From Lachnospiraceae bacterium (GTDB taxonomy: Bacteria > Bacillota > Clostridia > Lachnospirales > Lachnospiraceae): a DNA stretch of 19,353 nucleotides. Positions 8,165-14,744 of this stretch are shown piece by piece. How positions within the stretch are numbered: position 1 is the stretch's first letter; each line of letters begins with the position of its first letter. A program made the translations under genes and the position numbers. The notes under the pieces were generated by a model, which worked only from the letters and a program-made list of their open reading frames with translations, had not been told where the DNA came from and did not search any database. Location of the stretch: the NCBI GenBank assembly GCA_009774395.1, contig VSNQ01000094.1:1-19353 (forward strand). The letters are read 5' to 3'.

Positions 8165-9370
8165 TCAAGCGGTATATATACAAGACTCTAAAATTTCCAT
8201 CATAGCATCCACTTCATTCTTCGTAACAATCAATGGCGGAATAAAACGAATTACATTAGTTCCTGCATTAATTAAAAGAAGCCCTTTATCCACTGCCTTA
8301 TTAATAATCTCCCCTACCGGCTTGTCAAACTCCAGTCCCTGCAATAAGCCGATACCTCTATGCGCCGTAATACCTTGCTGTTTTTGTGCAAAATATTCTA
8401 GTTTTTCGTATAAATATGCACCACTTTCCTGAACATTCTCTAATATCTTTAGCTCATCAAACAAATCCATCACTTTGGAAATTGCCGCACAAGCCAGCGG
8501 ATTGCCACCATAAGTCGTGCCATGATCGCCGCTTGTCAAGGAGTTTTGGGCTACACGTTCCGTCATTAAAAATACCCCTACCGGAACACCACAGCCAACT
8601 GCTTTTGCGCTAGTCATAATATCTGGTTTTACACCGAAGCGCTGCCATGCATACATAAAGCCTGTCCGTCCCATACCACACTGAATTTCATCCAATATCA
8701 ATAAGATATCCTTTTCATCACATAGTGCCCGTATCTGACGTAAGAAATCCTCTGTAGCAGGATAGATGCCGCCTTCTCCTTGAACCGTTTCCATAATAAT
8801 TGCGCACGTCTTATCTGTCACCTGCGCCTTTACGCTGTCAAAATCATTAAAATCAGCAAAACGAATATTACCAATTAATGGTTCAAATGCCTCGCGGTAA
8901 TGTGGATTCCCGGTTACAGAAAGCGCACCCATTGTCCTGCCGTGGAACGAATGCTGCATTGCGATAATTTCATGATCCGTATGTCCATCACGCAAAAAGG
9001 CATATTTCCGCGCCGCCTTAATTGCGCCTTCCACTGCTTCCGCACCGCTGTTTGTAAAAAATACTCTGTCCATACCTGATACTTTTTTTAATTTCTTCGC
9101 CGCATCAATCGCCGGAATATTGTAGTAATAGTTCGAGGTGTGAATCACTTTGTCAATCTGCGCTTTTAACGCATCATTATATGCCTGATTATTGTATCCC
9201 AGCGCAAAAACACCAATTCCAGATACAAAATCAAGGTATTTTTTCCCTTCAATATCATAGAGGTACATTCCATCTCCCCTATCCCAGACAATGGGATAAC
9301 GGTTATATGTGTGGAGCAGCGCCGCTTCCGCTTCGTTAATATATTCTTTCATATTCATAGTTTTCGCCAT
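8165..9370 (-). CDS. argD: Acetylornithine aminotransferase
   Basis: PLP-dependent class III aminotransferase of 401 aa that converts N-acetylglutamate semialdehyde to N-acetylornithine, using glutamate as amino donor. Visible marks are FFTNSGAEAVEGAIKAAR (104-121), the catalytic lysine Lys256 in TSAKAVGCGVPVG, LDEIQCGMGRTG (226-237) for the cofactor aspartate, and GDHGTTYGGNPLA. Its length matches the family. The first ATG follows GGAAAGGA closely; the next ATG four codons on is also possible. It is the last arg gene on this strand, downstream of the methyltransferase gene, and may have its own promoter at the edge of a palindromic element (TATAAT at 9435-9440). A close homologue using succinylornithine or GABA is less likely given argJ and argB next door. 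Confidence 0.95.
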   Translation of the reverse strand: MAKTMNMKEYINEAEAALLHTYNRYPIVWDRGDGMYLYDIEGKKYLDFVSGIGVFALGYNNQAYNDALKAQIDKVIHTSNYYYNIPAIDAAKKLKKVSGMDRVFFTNSGAEAVEGAIKAARKYAFLRDGHTDHEIIAMQHSFHGRTMGALSVTGNPHYREAFEPLIGNIRFADFNDFDSVKAQVTDKTCAIIMETVQGEGGIYPATEDFLRQIRALCDEKDILLILDEIQCGMGRTGFMYAWQRFGVKPDIMTSAKAVGCGVPVGVFLMTERVAQNSLTSGDHGTTYGGNPLACAAISKVMDLFDELKILENVQESGAYLYEKLEYFAQKQQGITAHRGIGLLQGLEFDKPVGEIINKAVDKGLLLINAGTNVIRFIPPLIVTKNEVDAMMEILESCIYTA

Positions 9371-9394
9371 TCCTTTCCAATGTACAAATAAGTT

Positions 9395-9422
9395 GTGAAA
9401 GTTTTATCAAATTCTTTCACGT
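9395..9422. repeat. GTGAAAG/CTTTCAC inverted repeat in the argD leader
   Basis: A 7-bp perfect inverted repeat (GTGAAAG and CTTTCAC with a 12-nt AT-rich spacer) lies about 25 bp upstream of argD. It could be a leader hairpin or an operator; nothing in the sequence decides between them. Confidence 0.35.
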
Positions 9423-9434
9423 TTTCCCCTCTCA

Positions 9435-9463
9435 ATTATACTGCACGGCAAAAAGATTTGCCA
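9435..9463 (-). promoter_or_regulatory. Possible argD promoter at the end of a palindromic element
   Basis: On the minus strand a perfect TATAAT (9435-9440) is created where the element end AGTATA joins host ATTG. At 17 bp the -35 would be TGGCAA (9458-9463), a poor match, so the promoter is weak or needs an activator. It would give argD a leader of about 60 nt. Confidence 0.35.
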
Positions 9464-9551
9464 TACAATTTACAATTGCGCCTACCGCACGCCGCAAAGC
9501 GGCAATCTCCCTTTGTGCGGCTAAGTGTTAGTCTTTTCGGCGCTTCGTATA
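9437..9551. repeat. TATAC-ended palindromic element, 115 bp
   Basis: The element runs from TATACTGCACGGC to CGCTTCGTATA, with both ends in the same TATAC...GTATA arrangement as the copies near argG. Inside are GGCAAA-AAGA-TTTGCC, a perfect GCCGC-AAA-GCGGC hairpin (9491-9503) enclosed by CCGCAC/GTGCGG, and a segment close to 18989-19023 (GTCTTTTCG with matching flanks). It supplies the last nine codons and the stop of the methyltransferase gene, and perhaps the argD -10 box. Confidence 0.55.
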
Positions 9552-10174
9552 AAAAATCTATTTACGAAATCCACTTTGACCAATTTCTTTCCATTTGGCA
9601 ACACATATTCCATTAATGCAATCTGCTGGTAACCGATTTCCTGCATACTTTGTATTAAAACTTCTGTTTCAATTGTTTGATGAATACTGTCTAAATCGTC
9701 GAATACCTGCAAATATGGAGAATCCGAAACAAACGTACCATCTGCATTCATCTGTATCGTACATGAAATATAAGTGGGTTTGATATGTGTTACTGTTTTC
9801 TGAAAGCACGCATACCCAATATATTCTATAAAAAGATTCGCAATCAACAACTCTGCTGTGGGTAATTTTGCACCTTCTAAAGCAACATCAAGGCAAATGC
9901 ATTCTAATACAGGAAACAAATTTTGATATCTTTTCTCTACTTCCTGCAAATAGTCCGCATTAATATCAATGCCGTAAACCTTCGTATAATTCTCTATCTT
10001 TAGATGCTCCAAGCCATTACCGCCTGCAACCCCCAAAACCATTGCACTCTGCACAGGGTATATATCCAACTGCTTTTTCATAATACGGTTTAATACTTGT
10101 AACTGCATCACCGTTCCTAGTGCCATATGACTTTCATAATCCGAAAGTTTAATAAATTTCCAAGGATTTTCCAT
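9521..10174 (-). CDS. Class I SAM-dependent methyltransferase, substrate unknown
   Basis: A 217-aa Rossmann-fold methyltransferase lying between argB and argD. The SAM-binding glycine motif is VLGVAGGNG (about 46-54), followed by the acidic motif II in YGIDINADYL and a motif near IANLFIEYIGY. The N-terminus (MENPWKFIKLSDYESHM) resembles other small uncharacterised methyltransferases. It starts 17 bp after the argB stop, with only a weak AGG-type ribosome site. The last nine codons (IRSAEKTNT) and the TAG lie inside the palindromic element 9437-9551, so the native C-terminus was probably remodelled by that insertion. No arginine pathway step needs a methyltransferase, so co-transcription may be incidental or point to an unknown modification. 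Confidence 0.82.
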   Translation of the reverse strand: MENPWKFIKLSDYESHMALGTVMQLQVLNRIMKKQLDIYPVQSAMVLGVAGGNGLEHLKIENYTKVYGIDINADYLQEVEKRYQNLFPVLECICLDVALEGAKLPTAELLIANLFIEYIGYACFQKTVTHIKPTYISCTIQMNADGTFVSDSPYLQVFDDLDSIHQTIETEVLIQSMQEIGYQQIALMEYVLPNGKKLVKVDFVNRFFIRSAEKTNT

Positions 10175-10191
10175 TTTATTACCTAATGCTG

Positions 10192-11094
10192 TTATTCCAT
10201 ATCCATCTTTTCTAAGTCTTCATCCTTTACAATCGCCGTACCAATACCGTTTCTGGTAAATATTTCCAGAAGCAGACAGTGCGGGATACGTCCGTCCAAA
10301 ATATGTACACGGTTTACACCATTTTTAATTGCGCTGGTACAATTGCCCAGCTTCGGCAGCATTCCGCCACCGATAAACCCCTCCTCCATTAGCTTGTCTG
10401 CCTGCGATATCGAAATTCTTGAAATAAAGGTAGATTTATCGTTAATATCCTTATACAAGCCCTCAATATCGGTAAGAAATGCAAGTTTTTCAGCGCCTAC
10501 TGCCTTTGCAATGGCACACGCTGCATCATCGGCATTAATATTGTAGGTTTGGAAATGCGTATCCAGTCCAATCGGCGCTACAATCGGCAGGAAATCTTTC
10601 TCAATTAAATCAAAAAGCACCTTGGGATTGACCTCGCAGATATCACCGACAAAGCCAATATCTTTCCCATCGGAATACTTTTTGTCCACCTGAAGCAGTC
10701 CGCCGTCCTTACCGCTGACGCCAACAGCCTTTACGCCCAATTCCTGCACCATTGTCACAAGGCTTTTATTTACTTTATTTAACACCATTTCCGCAATTTC
10801 CATTGTTTCTGCATCCGTTACACGCAGACCGTTTACAAACTGCGGCTCCTTGCCGACTTTTTCCACCCAACGGCTGATCTCCTTGCCGCCGCCGTGTACA
10901 ATAATTGGTTTAAAACCTACAAGCTTTAGAAGTGTTACATCTTTAATTACGTTTTTTTGCAGTGTTTCATTACTCATTGCACTGCCGCCATACTTCACAA
11001 CAATATACTTCCGATTAAATTTCTGAATATAAGGAAGCGCTTCAATCAGCACTTCTGCTTTTGATAAAATTTTATCCATATCAAGTTCTTTCAT
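10192..11094 (-). CDS. argB: Acetylglutamate kinase, probably arginine-sensitive
   Basis: Amino-acid kinase of 300 aa that phosphorylates N-acetylglutamate, the committed step to ornithine. It shows KYGGSAM (34-40), the substrate-loop glycines IIVHGGGKEIS, NINADDAACAIAKA and the aspartate-containing FLTDIEGLY. Two traits mark the arginine-inhibited class known from Thermotoga and Pseudomonas: an extra N-terminal helix (about 5-28, DKILSKAEVLIEALPYIQKF) and the C-terminal pattern RVHILDGRIPHCLLLEIFT followed by GIGT. Feedback inhibition by arginine is therefore likely. The ATG has GGAGGAAG 8 nt upstream. About 100 bp separate it from argJ, and that gap is mostly a palindromic element. Confidence 0.96.
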   Translation of the reverse strand: MKELDMDKILSKAEVLIEALPYIQKFNRKYIVVKYGGSAMSNETLQKNVIKDVTLLKLVGFKPIIVHGGGKEISRWVEKVGKEPQFVNGLRVTDAETMEIAEMVLNKVNKSLVTMVQELGVKAVGVSGKDGGLLQVDKKYSDGKDIGFVGDICEVNPKVLFDLIEKDFLPIVAPIGLDTHFQTYNINADDAACAIAKAVGAEKLAFLTDIEGLYKDINDKSTFISRISISQADKLMEEGFIGGGMLPKLGNCTSAIKNGVNRVHILDGRIPHCLLLEIFTRNGIGTAIVKDEDLEKMDME

Positions 11095-11124
11095 AATATA
11101 CTTCCTCCTATTTTTTATTTATGA

Positions 11125-11184
11125 TATACTGAACAGCAAAAAAATTTGCTGTTCATCTACAAAGAAGATAATCGCCAGCGTATA
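11125..11184. repeat. TATAC-ended palindromic element in the argJ-argB gap, 60 bp
   Basis: The stretch runs from TATACTGAACAGC to CCAGCGTATA. It contains a perfect 11-bp stem, TGAACAGCAAA with TTTGCTGTTCA and a 4-nt loop (11130-11155). The minus-strand string GCAAAT(Y)TTTTTGC followed by CAGTATA recurs at the left end of 9437-9551, with a paired change at the stem base (AGCAAA/TTTGCT here, GGCAAA/TTTGCC there). There is no U-tract after it, so it is not a standard terminator. Confidence 0.5.
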
Positions 11185-11193
11185 ACCCACTCG

Positions 11194-12417
11194 CTACGAA
11201 CGATAATCTGCATTAATTTTTACATAATCATAAGTTAAATCACAGCCCCATGCTGTTGCAGTTTCCTCGCCCATTTTCATATCAGCAAGAACAGTTACTT
11301 CTGGCTCGCTCAATATTTTTGTTGCTTCCTCCTCGCTGTAGTCCAATGCTGCGCCGTCTTGGAAAATCTGAATTTTTCCCGCTTTGCTCTCAATAAACAA
11401 ATCCACTTTATCAGGGTTAAAATGAACACCAGAGTAGCCTAATGCACACAAAAAGCGTCCGCCGTTAGCATCATGCCCATAAATTGCCGCCTTGCTTAAA
11501 TTGGAGCTAATCACGGATTTTGCCAAAATTCTTGCATCCTGTTTTGTTGCTGCATGGTAAACGGTCGCTTCAAACAGCGCAGTCGCCCCCTCACCATCCG
11601 CTGCCATTTGCTTGGCAAGATAGGTATTGACATAATCAAGCGCCTCACAAAATGCCTGATATGCTTCGCCTTTTTCTGTGATTTGAGGATTGCCTGCAAG
11701 TCCATTGGCAAGCACAAGACAGGTGTCGTTTGTGGAGGTGTCGCCGTCCACAGAAACCATATTGTAGGAATCTTGAATACTTGCGCTTAGTGCTTCCTGC
11801 AAAAGCGTTTTGCTAATCGCGGCATCTGTTGTAATATACGAGAGCATGGTACACATATTCGGATGTATCATACCAGATCCCTTGCACATACCGCCAAGCG
11901 TCACCTCTGTGCCGTCGACCAAGAAACGCACAGCAATCTCCTTGCGGTGTGTATCCGTTGTCATAATCGCTTCTGCTGCTGTATGCCCAGCCTCCAATGT
12001 ATCCGCTTTTGCTGCCGCAAGCAATTTTATCCCTTCCTTAATCCGGTCAATTGGAATCTGCATTCCAATCACACCCGTAGAGCCGATTAACACTGCATTT
12101 TGTGGAATATGTAACAGTTCGGAAGCAGCATCAGCTTCCTCTTTGCAATATGCCATTCCCTGTACTCCAGTGCCAGCGTTCGCTACGCCTGCATTTACCA
12201 CAACCGCCTGCGCAAATGGGCTGTTTTCCACAATATCCTTGTCCCACAGAACCGGCGCTGCCTTTACTACATTCGTGGTAAATGTTCCCGCCGCTTGGCA
12301 TGGTGTGGTACTATATATCAGCGCCATATCCTTTCTATTCTGATATTTAATATTTGCTTCTACGCCTGCCGCCTCAAACCCCTTTGCCGCGGTAACACCG
12401 CCTTCTATTACTTTCAT
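11194..12417 (-). CDS. argJ: Bifunctional glutamate N-acetyltransferase / ornithine acetyltransferase
   Basis: Self-cleaving enzyme, 407 aa from the ATG at 12417 (GGAAAGGA upstream; the frame extends seven codons further to another ATG without a ribosome site). It transfers acetyl from N-acetylornithine to glutamate, releasing ornithine and recycling the acetyl group; some members also use acetyl-CoA. The processing site KGSGMIHPNMCTML is clear: cleavage before Thr190 frees the catalytic N-terminal threonine of the beta chain. Other conserved parts are STTPCQAAGTFTTN, VVNAGVANAGTG and GSTGVIGMQIP. It follows the GNAT gene and precedes argB. argC, which often precedes argJ, is missing. Confidence 0.96.
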   Translation of the reverse strand: MKVIEGGVTAAKGFEAAGVEANIKYQNRKDMALIYSTTPCQAAGTFTTNVVKAAPVLWDKDIVENSPFAQAVVVNAGVANAGTGVQGMAYCKEEADAASELLHIPQNAVLIGSTGVIGMQIPIDRIKEGIKLLAAAKADTLEAGHTAAEAIMTTDTHRKEIAVRFLVDGTEVTLGGMCKGSGMIHPNMCTMLSYITTDAAISKTLLQEALSASIQDSYNMVSVDGDTSTNDTCLVLANGLAGNPQITEKGEAYQAFCEALDYVNTYLAKQMAADGEGATALFEATVYHAATKQDARILAKSVISSNLSKAAIYGHDANGGRFLCALGYSGVHFNPDKVDLFIESKAGKIQIFQDGAALDYSEEEATKILSEPEVTVLADMKMGEETATAWGCDLTYDYVKINADYRS

Positions 12418-12471
12418 TGATTTATAATTCCTTTCCATTATTTAATATCATATTTTTGTATATACGCAAAA

Positions 12472-12915
12472 TTAATTGTTAAACGCTTCAATATTTTCTG
12501 TATTCAGCGTAAAATCATAATAATTCAAATCTCTGCGCTCCACCCAGCCAACATGATGCCAAAAGGTGTTGCCGATATCATTTTTTGTAAAAGCGATTAA
12601 GCTTACTTTATTAATGCCCTCTTTCTTGAGCGCATCCATACAATACACGACCATTTCCTTACCGATTCCGCGTCTTCGGAAATCCGGATCAACACATACA
12701 TGATACAAACATCCACGTCTTCCGTCATGACCGCACAGAATCGCCCCTACCACCCGATCCTGCTCTACTGCGACAACGCTTGTGGTGGGATTTCGCTTTA
12801 AAAAGCGTTCCACGCCTTCCTGCGAATCATCAATACTGCGTATCGCAAATCCTTTAATGCGCTTCCAAAGTGCATATACTTGTTTATAATCTTCAATTAT
12901 CATCTGACGTACCAC
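12472..12915 (-). CDS. GNAT-family N-acetyltransferase (YpeA-like)
   Basis: A 147-aa acetyl-CoA-dependent acetyltransferase. The acetyl-CoA pyrophosphate loop is VDPDFRRRGIGKEMV, preceded by strand VVGAILCGHDGRRGCLYHV, and the phrase near DYKQVYALWKR matches the YpeA branch. I keep the GTG at 12915 as start because MVRQMIIEDY forms the expected first strand; the ATG four codons on is the alternative. It is the first gene of the arg run, about 50 bp ahead of argJ. The position suggests a role in acetylating glutamate or another arginine-related amine, but the family is broad and its substrate cannot be assigned. Confidence 0.88.
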   Translation of the reverse strand: MVRQMIIEDYKQVYALWKRIKGFAIRSIDDSQEGVERFLKRNPTTSVVAVEQDRVVGAILCGHDGRRGCLYHVCVDPDFRRRGIGKEMVVYCMDALKKEGINKVSLIAFTKNDIGNTFWHHVGWVERRDLNYYDFTLNTENIEAFNN

Positions 12916-12953
12916 TTATATTCTTACCGTCCTCTCTATTGTCTGCCGGATTT

Positions 12954-13057
12954 TATACTTACGAGCACTTAGATTTGCCTTTCTGGACAGCACGTATTGC
13001 CCGCTTATGCAATATAGGCTGTCCAGAAATTGGAAAACATTAACGGTCGTCAGTATA
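12954..13057. repeat. 104-bp palindromic element, copy A (leader of the argJBD unit)
   Basis: A large imperfect palindrome from TATACTTACGA to TCGTCAGTATA. Nested stems are the outer TATACT-N-ACGA, the middle TTTCTGGACAGC with GCTGTCCAGAAA, and the inner TATTGC-CCGCTTAT-GCAATA. It is the same length as copy B and shares the loop, the middle-stem design and GGAAAA. Three stem base pairs differ from B by changes on both sides (GC to AT, GC to CG, GC to AT). It lies between the predicted promoter and the GNAT gene. Confidence 0.8.
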
Positions 13058-13079
13058 TTCCCTCGGACAATGCCAACAA

Positions 13080-13115
13080 TATTTATATAATAGTATATAA
13101 ATACAAGAAACACAA
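13080..13115 (-). promoter_or_regulatory. Promoter of the GNAT-argJBD unit with overlapping palindrome
   Basis: On minus, TTGTGT (13110-13115), 17 bp, TATTAT (13087-13092) make a good vegetative promoter, giving a leader of about 165 nt. A perfect inverted repeat, TATTTATATA (13080-13089) and TATATAAATA (13094-13103) around a 4-nt centre, covers the -10 box. Such placement suits a repressor site, though pure AT palindromes are not rare in this genome type. Confidence 0.5.
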
Positions 13116-13150
13116 CTCTTTTTGCAATTAAATACAAAGTTTCACTCGTT

Positions 13151-13176
13151 TATACTGGCGAGCGCTTAGATTTGCC
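13151..13176 (+). repeat. Solo end of the palindromic family (copy C)
   Basis: TATACTGGCGAGC followed by GCTTAGATTTGCC matches the left end of copy A at 23 of 26 positions and then diverges. No matching right end was found, so this is a truncated or degenerate copy. Confidence 0.55.
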
Positions 13177-13202
13177 AATAACGCCGAATCACACTTTAAC
13201 TT

Positions 13203-13238
13203 TGCATTTTTATGCATAATTTTCTGCATATTTTGCAT
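13203..13238. promoter_or_regulatory. TGCAT repeats between the divergent arg promoters
   Basis: TGCAT-TTTT-ATGCA (13203-13216) is a perfect palindrome with the half-site spacing of an ARG box. TGCATATTTTGCAT follows about 22 bp (two helical turns) later at 13225-13238. Paired operators two turns apart are how ArgR hexamers usually bind. The core TGCAT differs from the classical TGAAT, so ArgR is a guess. Confidence 0.4.
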
Positions 13239-13286
13239 AAACATACTATTTATTTTACCTATTTACCCGAATTTGTCAATTATTTT

Positions 13287-13300
13287 TGAATAAATTTTCA
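13287..13300. promoter_or_regulatory. ARG-box-like site upstream of the argG promoter
   Basis: TGAATAAATTTTCA matches the ArgR/AhrC consensus TGAAT-WWWW-ATTCA at 13 of 14 positions and abuts the argG -35 box. Site and position suggest arginine-dependent repression of argG. The regulator gene is not in the window. Confidence 0.5.
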
Positions 13301-13301
13301 C

Positions 13302-13330
13302 TTGATTTATACACGATAATGATGTATATT
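13302..13330 (+). promoter_or_regulatory. argG promoter
   Basis: TTGATT (13302-13307), a 17-bp spacer and TATATT (13325-13330) form a good sigma-A promoter. Transcription should begin near 13337, exactly where the palindromic copy B begins, leaving a leader of about 165 nt before argG. Confidence 0.6.
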
Positions 13331-13335
13331 TATGT

Positions 13336-13439
13336 TATACGCAAAAACGATTCGATTTTCCTTTCTACACAACACATTTTGCCCGCTAATGCAAGATGGG
13401 TTGTGTAGAAATTGGAAAATCTTAACGTTTTTTAGTATA
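13336..13439. repeat. 104-bp palindromic element, copy B (argG leader)
   Basis: Runs from TATACGCAAAAACG to CGTTTTTTAGTATA, the same 104-bp length as copy A. Stems: GATTTTCC with GGAAAATC, TTTCTACACAAC with GTTGTGTAGAAA, and inner TTTTGC-CCGCTAAT-GCAAGA. The loop CCGCTWAT and the AGAAATTGGAAAA segment are conserved with A. It occupies most of the argG 5' leader and ends 64 bp before the ATG. Confidence 0.8.
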
Positions 13440-13503
13440 TGCATCAACGTCAGCTTGCTGCTGACTCTAAAAAACTATTAAAAATACCAAAAAGGAGAAC
13501 ATT

Positions 13504-14721
13504 ATGAAAGAAAAAGTTGTACTTGCCTATTCAGGCGGACTTGACACCACTGCAATTATTCCATGGTTAAAGGAAAATTTTGATTATGAAGTTATCTGCG
13601 TCTGCATTGACTGCGGACAGGAGGAGGAACTTGACGGCTTGGAAGAACGTGCGAAATCTTGTGGTGCAGAAAAGCTTTATATTGAAAATGTAATTGACGA
13701 ATTTTGCGACGAATATATTGTTCCTTGTGTACAGGCAAATGCGATTTACGAGAACAAATATCTGCTGGGCACTTCTATGGCTAGACCATTAATTGCAAAG
13801 AAACTTGTGGAAATTGCAAGAAAAGAAGGCGCTACCGCAATCTGCCACGGCGCAACAGGAAAAGGAAACGATCAGATTCGTTTTGAACTCGGCATTAAAG
13901 CACTTGCTCCTGATATTAAGATTATCGCTGCTTGGAGAAATGATAAGTGGACGATGGACTCCCGTGAATCCGAAATTGAATACTGCAAGGCACACGGCAT
14001 TCATCTGCCATTTTCTGCGGACTCCTCTTACAGCCGTGACAGAAATCTCTGGCATATCAGCCATGAGGGACTTGAATTGGAAGATCCTGCTAACGAGCCG
14101 AATTTTGATCATCTGCTTGTACTTGGCACAACTCCGGAGAAAGCTCCAGACGAAGGCGAATATATTACCATGACCTTCGAAAAAGGTGTTCCAACTTCCG
14201 TAAACGGCAAAAAGATGAAGGTTTCTGATATTATCCGTGAGCTAAACAGACTTGGCGGCAAACATGGCATCGGCATTGTGGATATTGTAGAAAACCGCGT
14301 TGTGGGCATGAAATCCCGCGGTGTCTATGAAACGCCCGGCGGCACCATTCTTATGGAAGCGCACCAGCAGTTAGAGGAACTTATCTTAGACCGCGATACA
14401 TATACCTTAAAGAAGGAAATAGGCAATAAATTTGCCGACACAGTTTATGAGGGCAAATGGTTTACGCCAAAGCGTGAGGCAATGCAGGCATTTATTGAGA
14501 AGACACAGGAATATGTTACCGGCGAAGTAAAATTGAAGCTTTACAAAGGCAATATTATTAAAGCCGGCGAAACAAGCCCTTACTCTTTATATAATGAAAG
14601 CATTGCTTCCTTTAAGACAGGTGACTTATACGATCACCATGATGCAGAGGGCTTTATTAACTTATTTGGGCTTTCATGCAAAGTACGTGCAATGAAAATG
14701 CAGGAAACCCAAACGAAGTAG
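13504..14721 (+). CDS. argG: Argininosuccinate synthase
   Basis: ATP-dependent ligase of 405 aa joining citrulline and aspartate to argininosuccinate with release of AMP and PPi, the penultimate arginine step. The PP-loop ATP motif is AYSGGLDTT (8-16). Other family segments are GHGATGKGNDQIRFE-like ICHGATGKGNDQIRFE, WRNDKWTMDSRESEIEYC, SADSSYSRDRNLWHIS and ENRVVGMKSRGVYETPGG. Length is normal. AAGGAG lies 7 nt before the ATG. It is transcribed away from the argJBD unit and followed after 23 bp by the DUF1294 gene, so it probably heads an argG-DUF1294-LytTR transcript. No argH follows, although it commonly does. Confidence 0.97.
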   Translation: MKEKVVLAYSGGLDTTAIIPWLKENFDYEVICVCIDCGQEEELDGLEERAKSCGAEKLYIENVIDEFCDEYIVPCVQANAIYENKYLLGTSMARPLIAKKLVEIARKEGATAICHGATGKGNDQIRFELGIKALAPDIKIIAAWRNDKWTMDSRESEIEYCKAHGIHLPFSADSSYSRDRNLWHISHEGLELEDPANEPNFDHLLVLGTTPEKAPDEGEYITMTFEKGVPTSVNGKKMKVSDIIRELNRLGGKHGIGIVDIVENRVVGMKSRGVYETPGGTILMEAHQQLEELILDRDTYTLKKEIGNKFADTVYEGKWFTPKREAMQAFIEKTQEYVTGEVKLKLYKGNIIKAGETSPYSLYNESIASFKTGDLYDHHDAEGFINLFGLSCKVRAMKMQETQTK

Positions 14722-14744
14722 GCAATACAGAAAAGGATAATGCT

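Noticed and set aside
11130..11155. Terminator between argJ and argB
   Set aside because: The hairpin is perfect but is followed by GTATATC and not a T-run on either strand, and it belongs to the palindromic family.
11810..12343. A 177-codon open frame on plus opposite argJ
   Set aside because: It lies entirely within argJ, has no ribosome site, and reads as a composition-driven shadow of a conserved gene.
12916..13137. A 73-codon open frame on minus between the arg units
   Set aside because: It is made of the palindromic copy A and the promoter region, has no ribosome site and resembles no protein.
12954..13439. CRISPR array as an explanation for the repeated palindromes
   Set aside because: There are only two full copies, 278 bp apart, much longer than CRISPR repeats, with no regular spacers or cas genes.
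13336..13503. A T-box or known amino-acid riboswitch in the argG leader
   Set aside because: I see no T-box core sequence, no antiterminator-terminator pair with a U-run, and the same fold occurs in the opposite relative orientation in front of the other unit.
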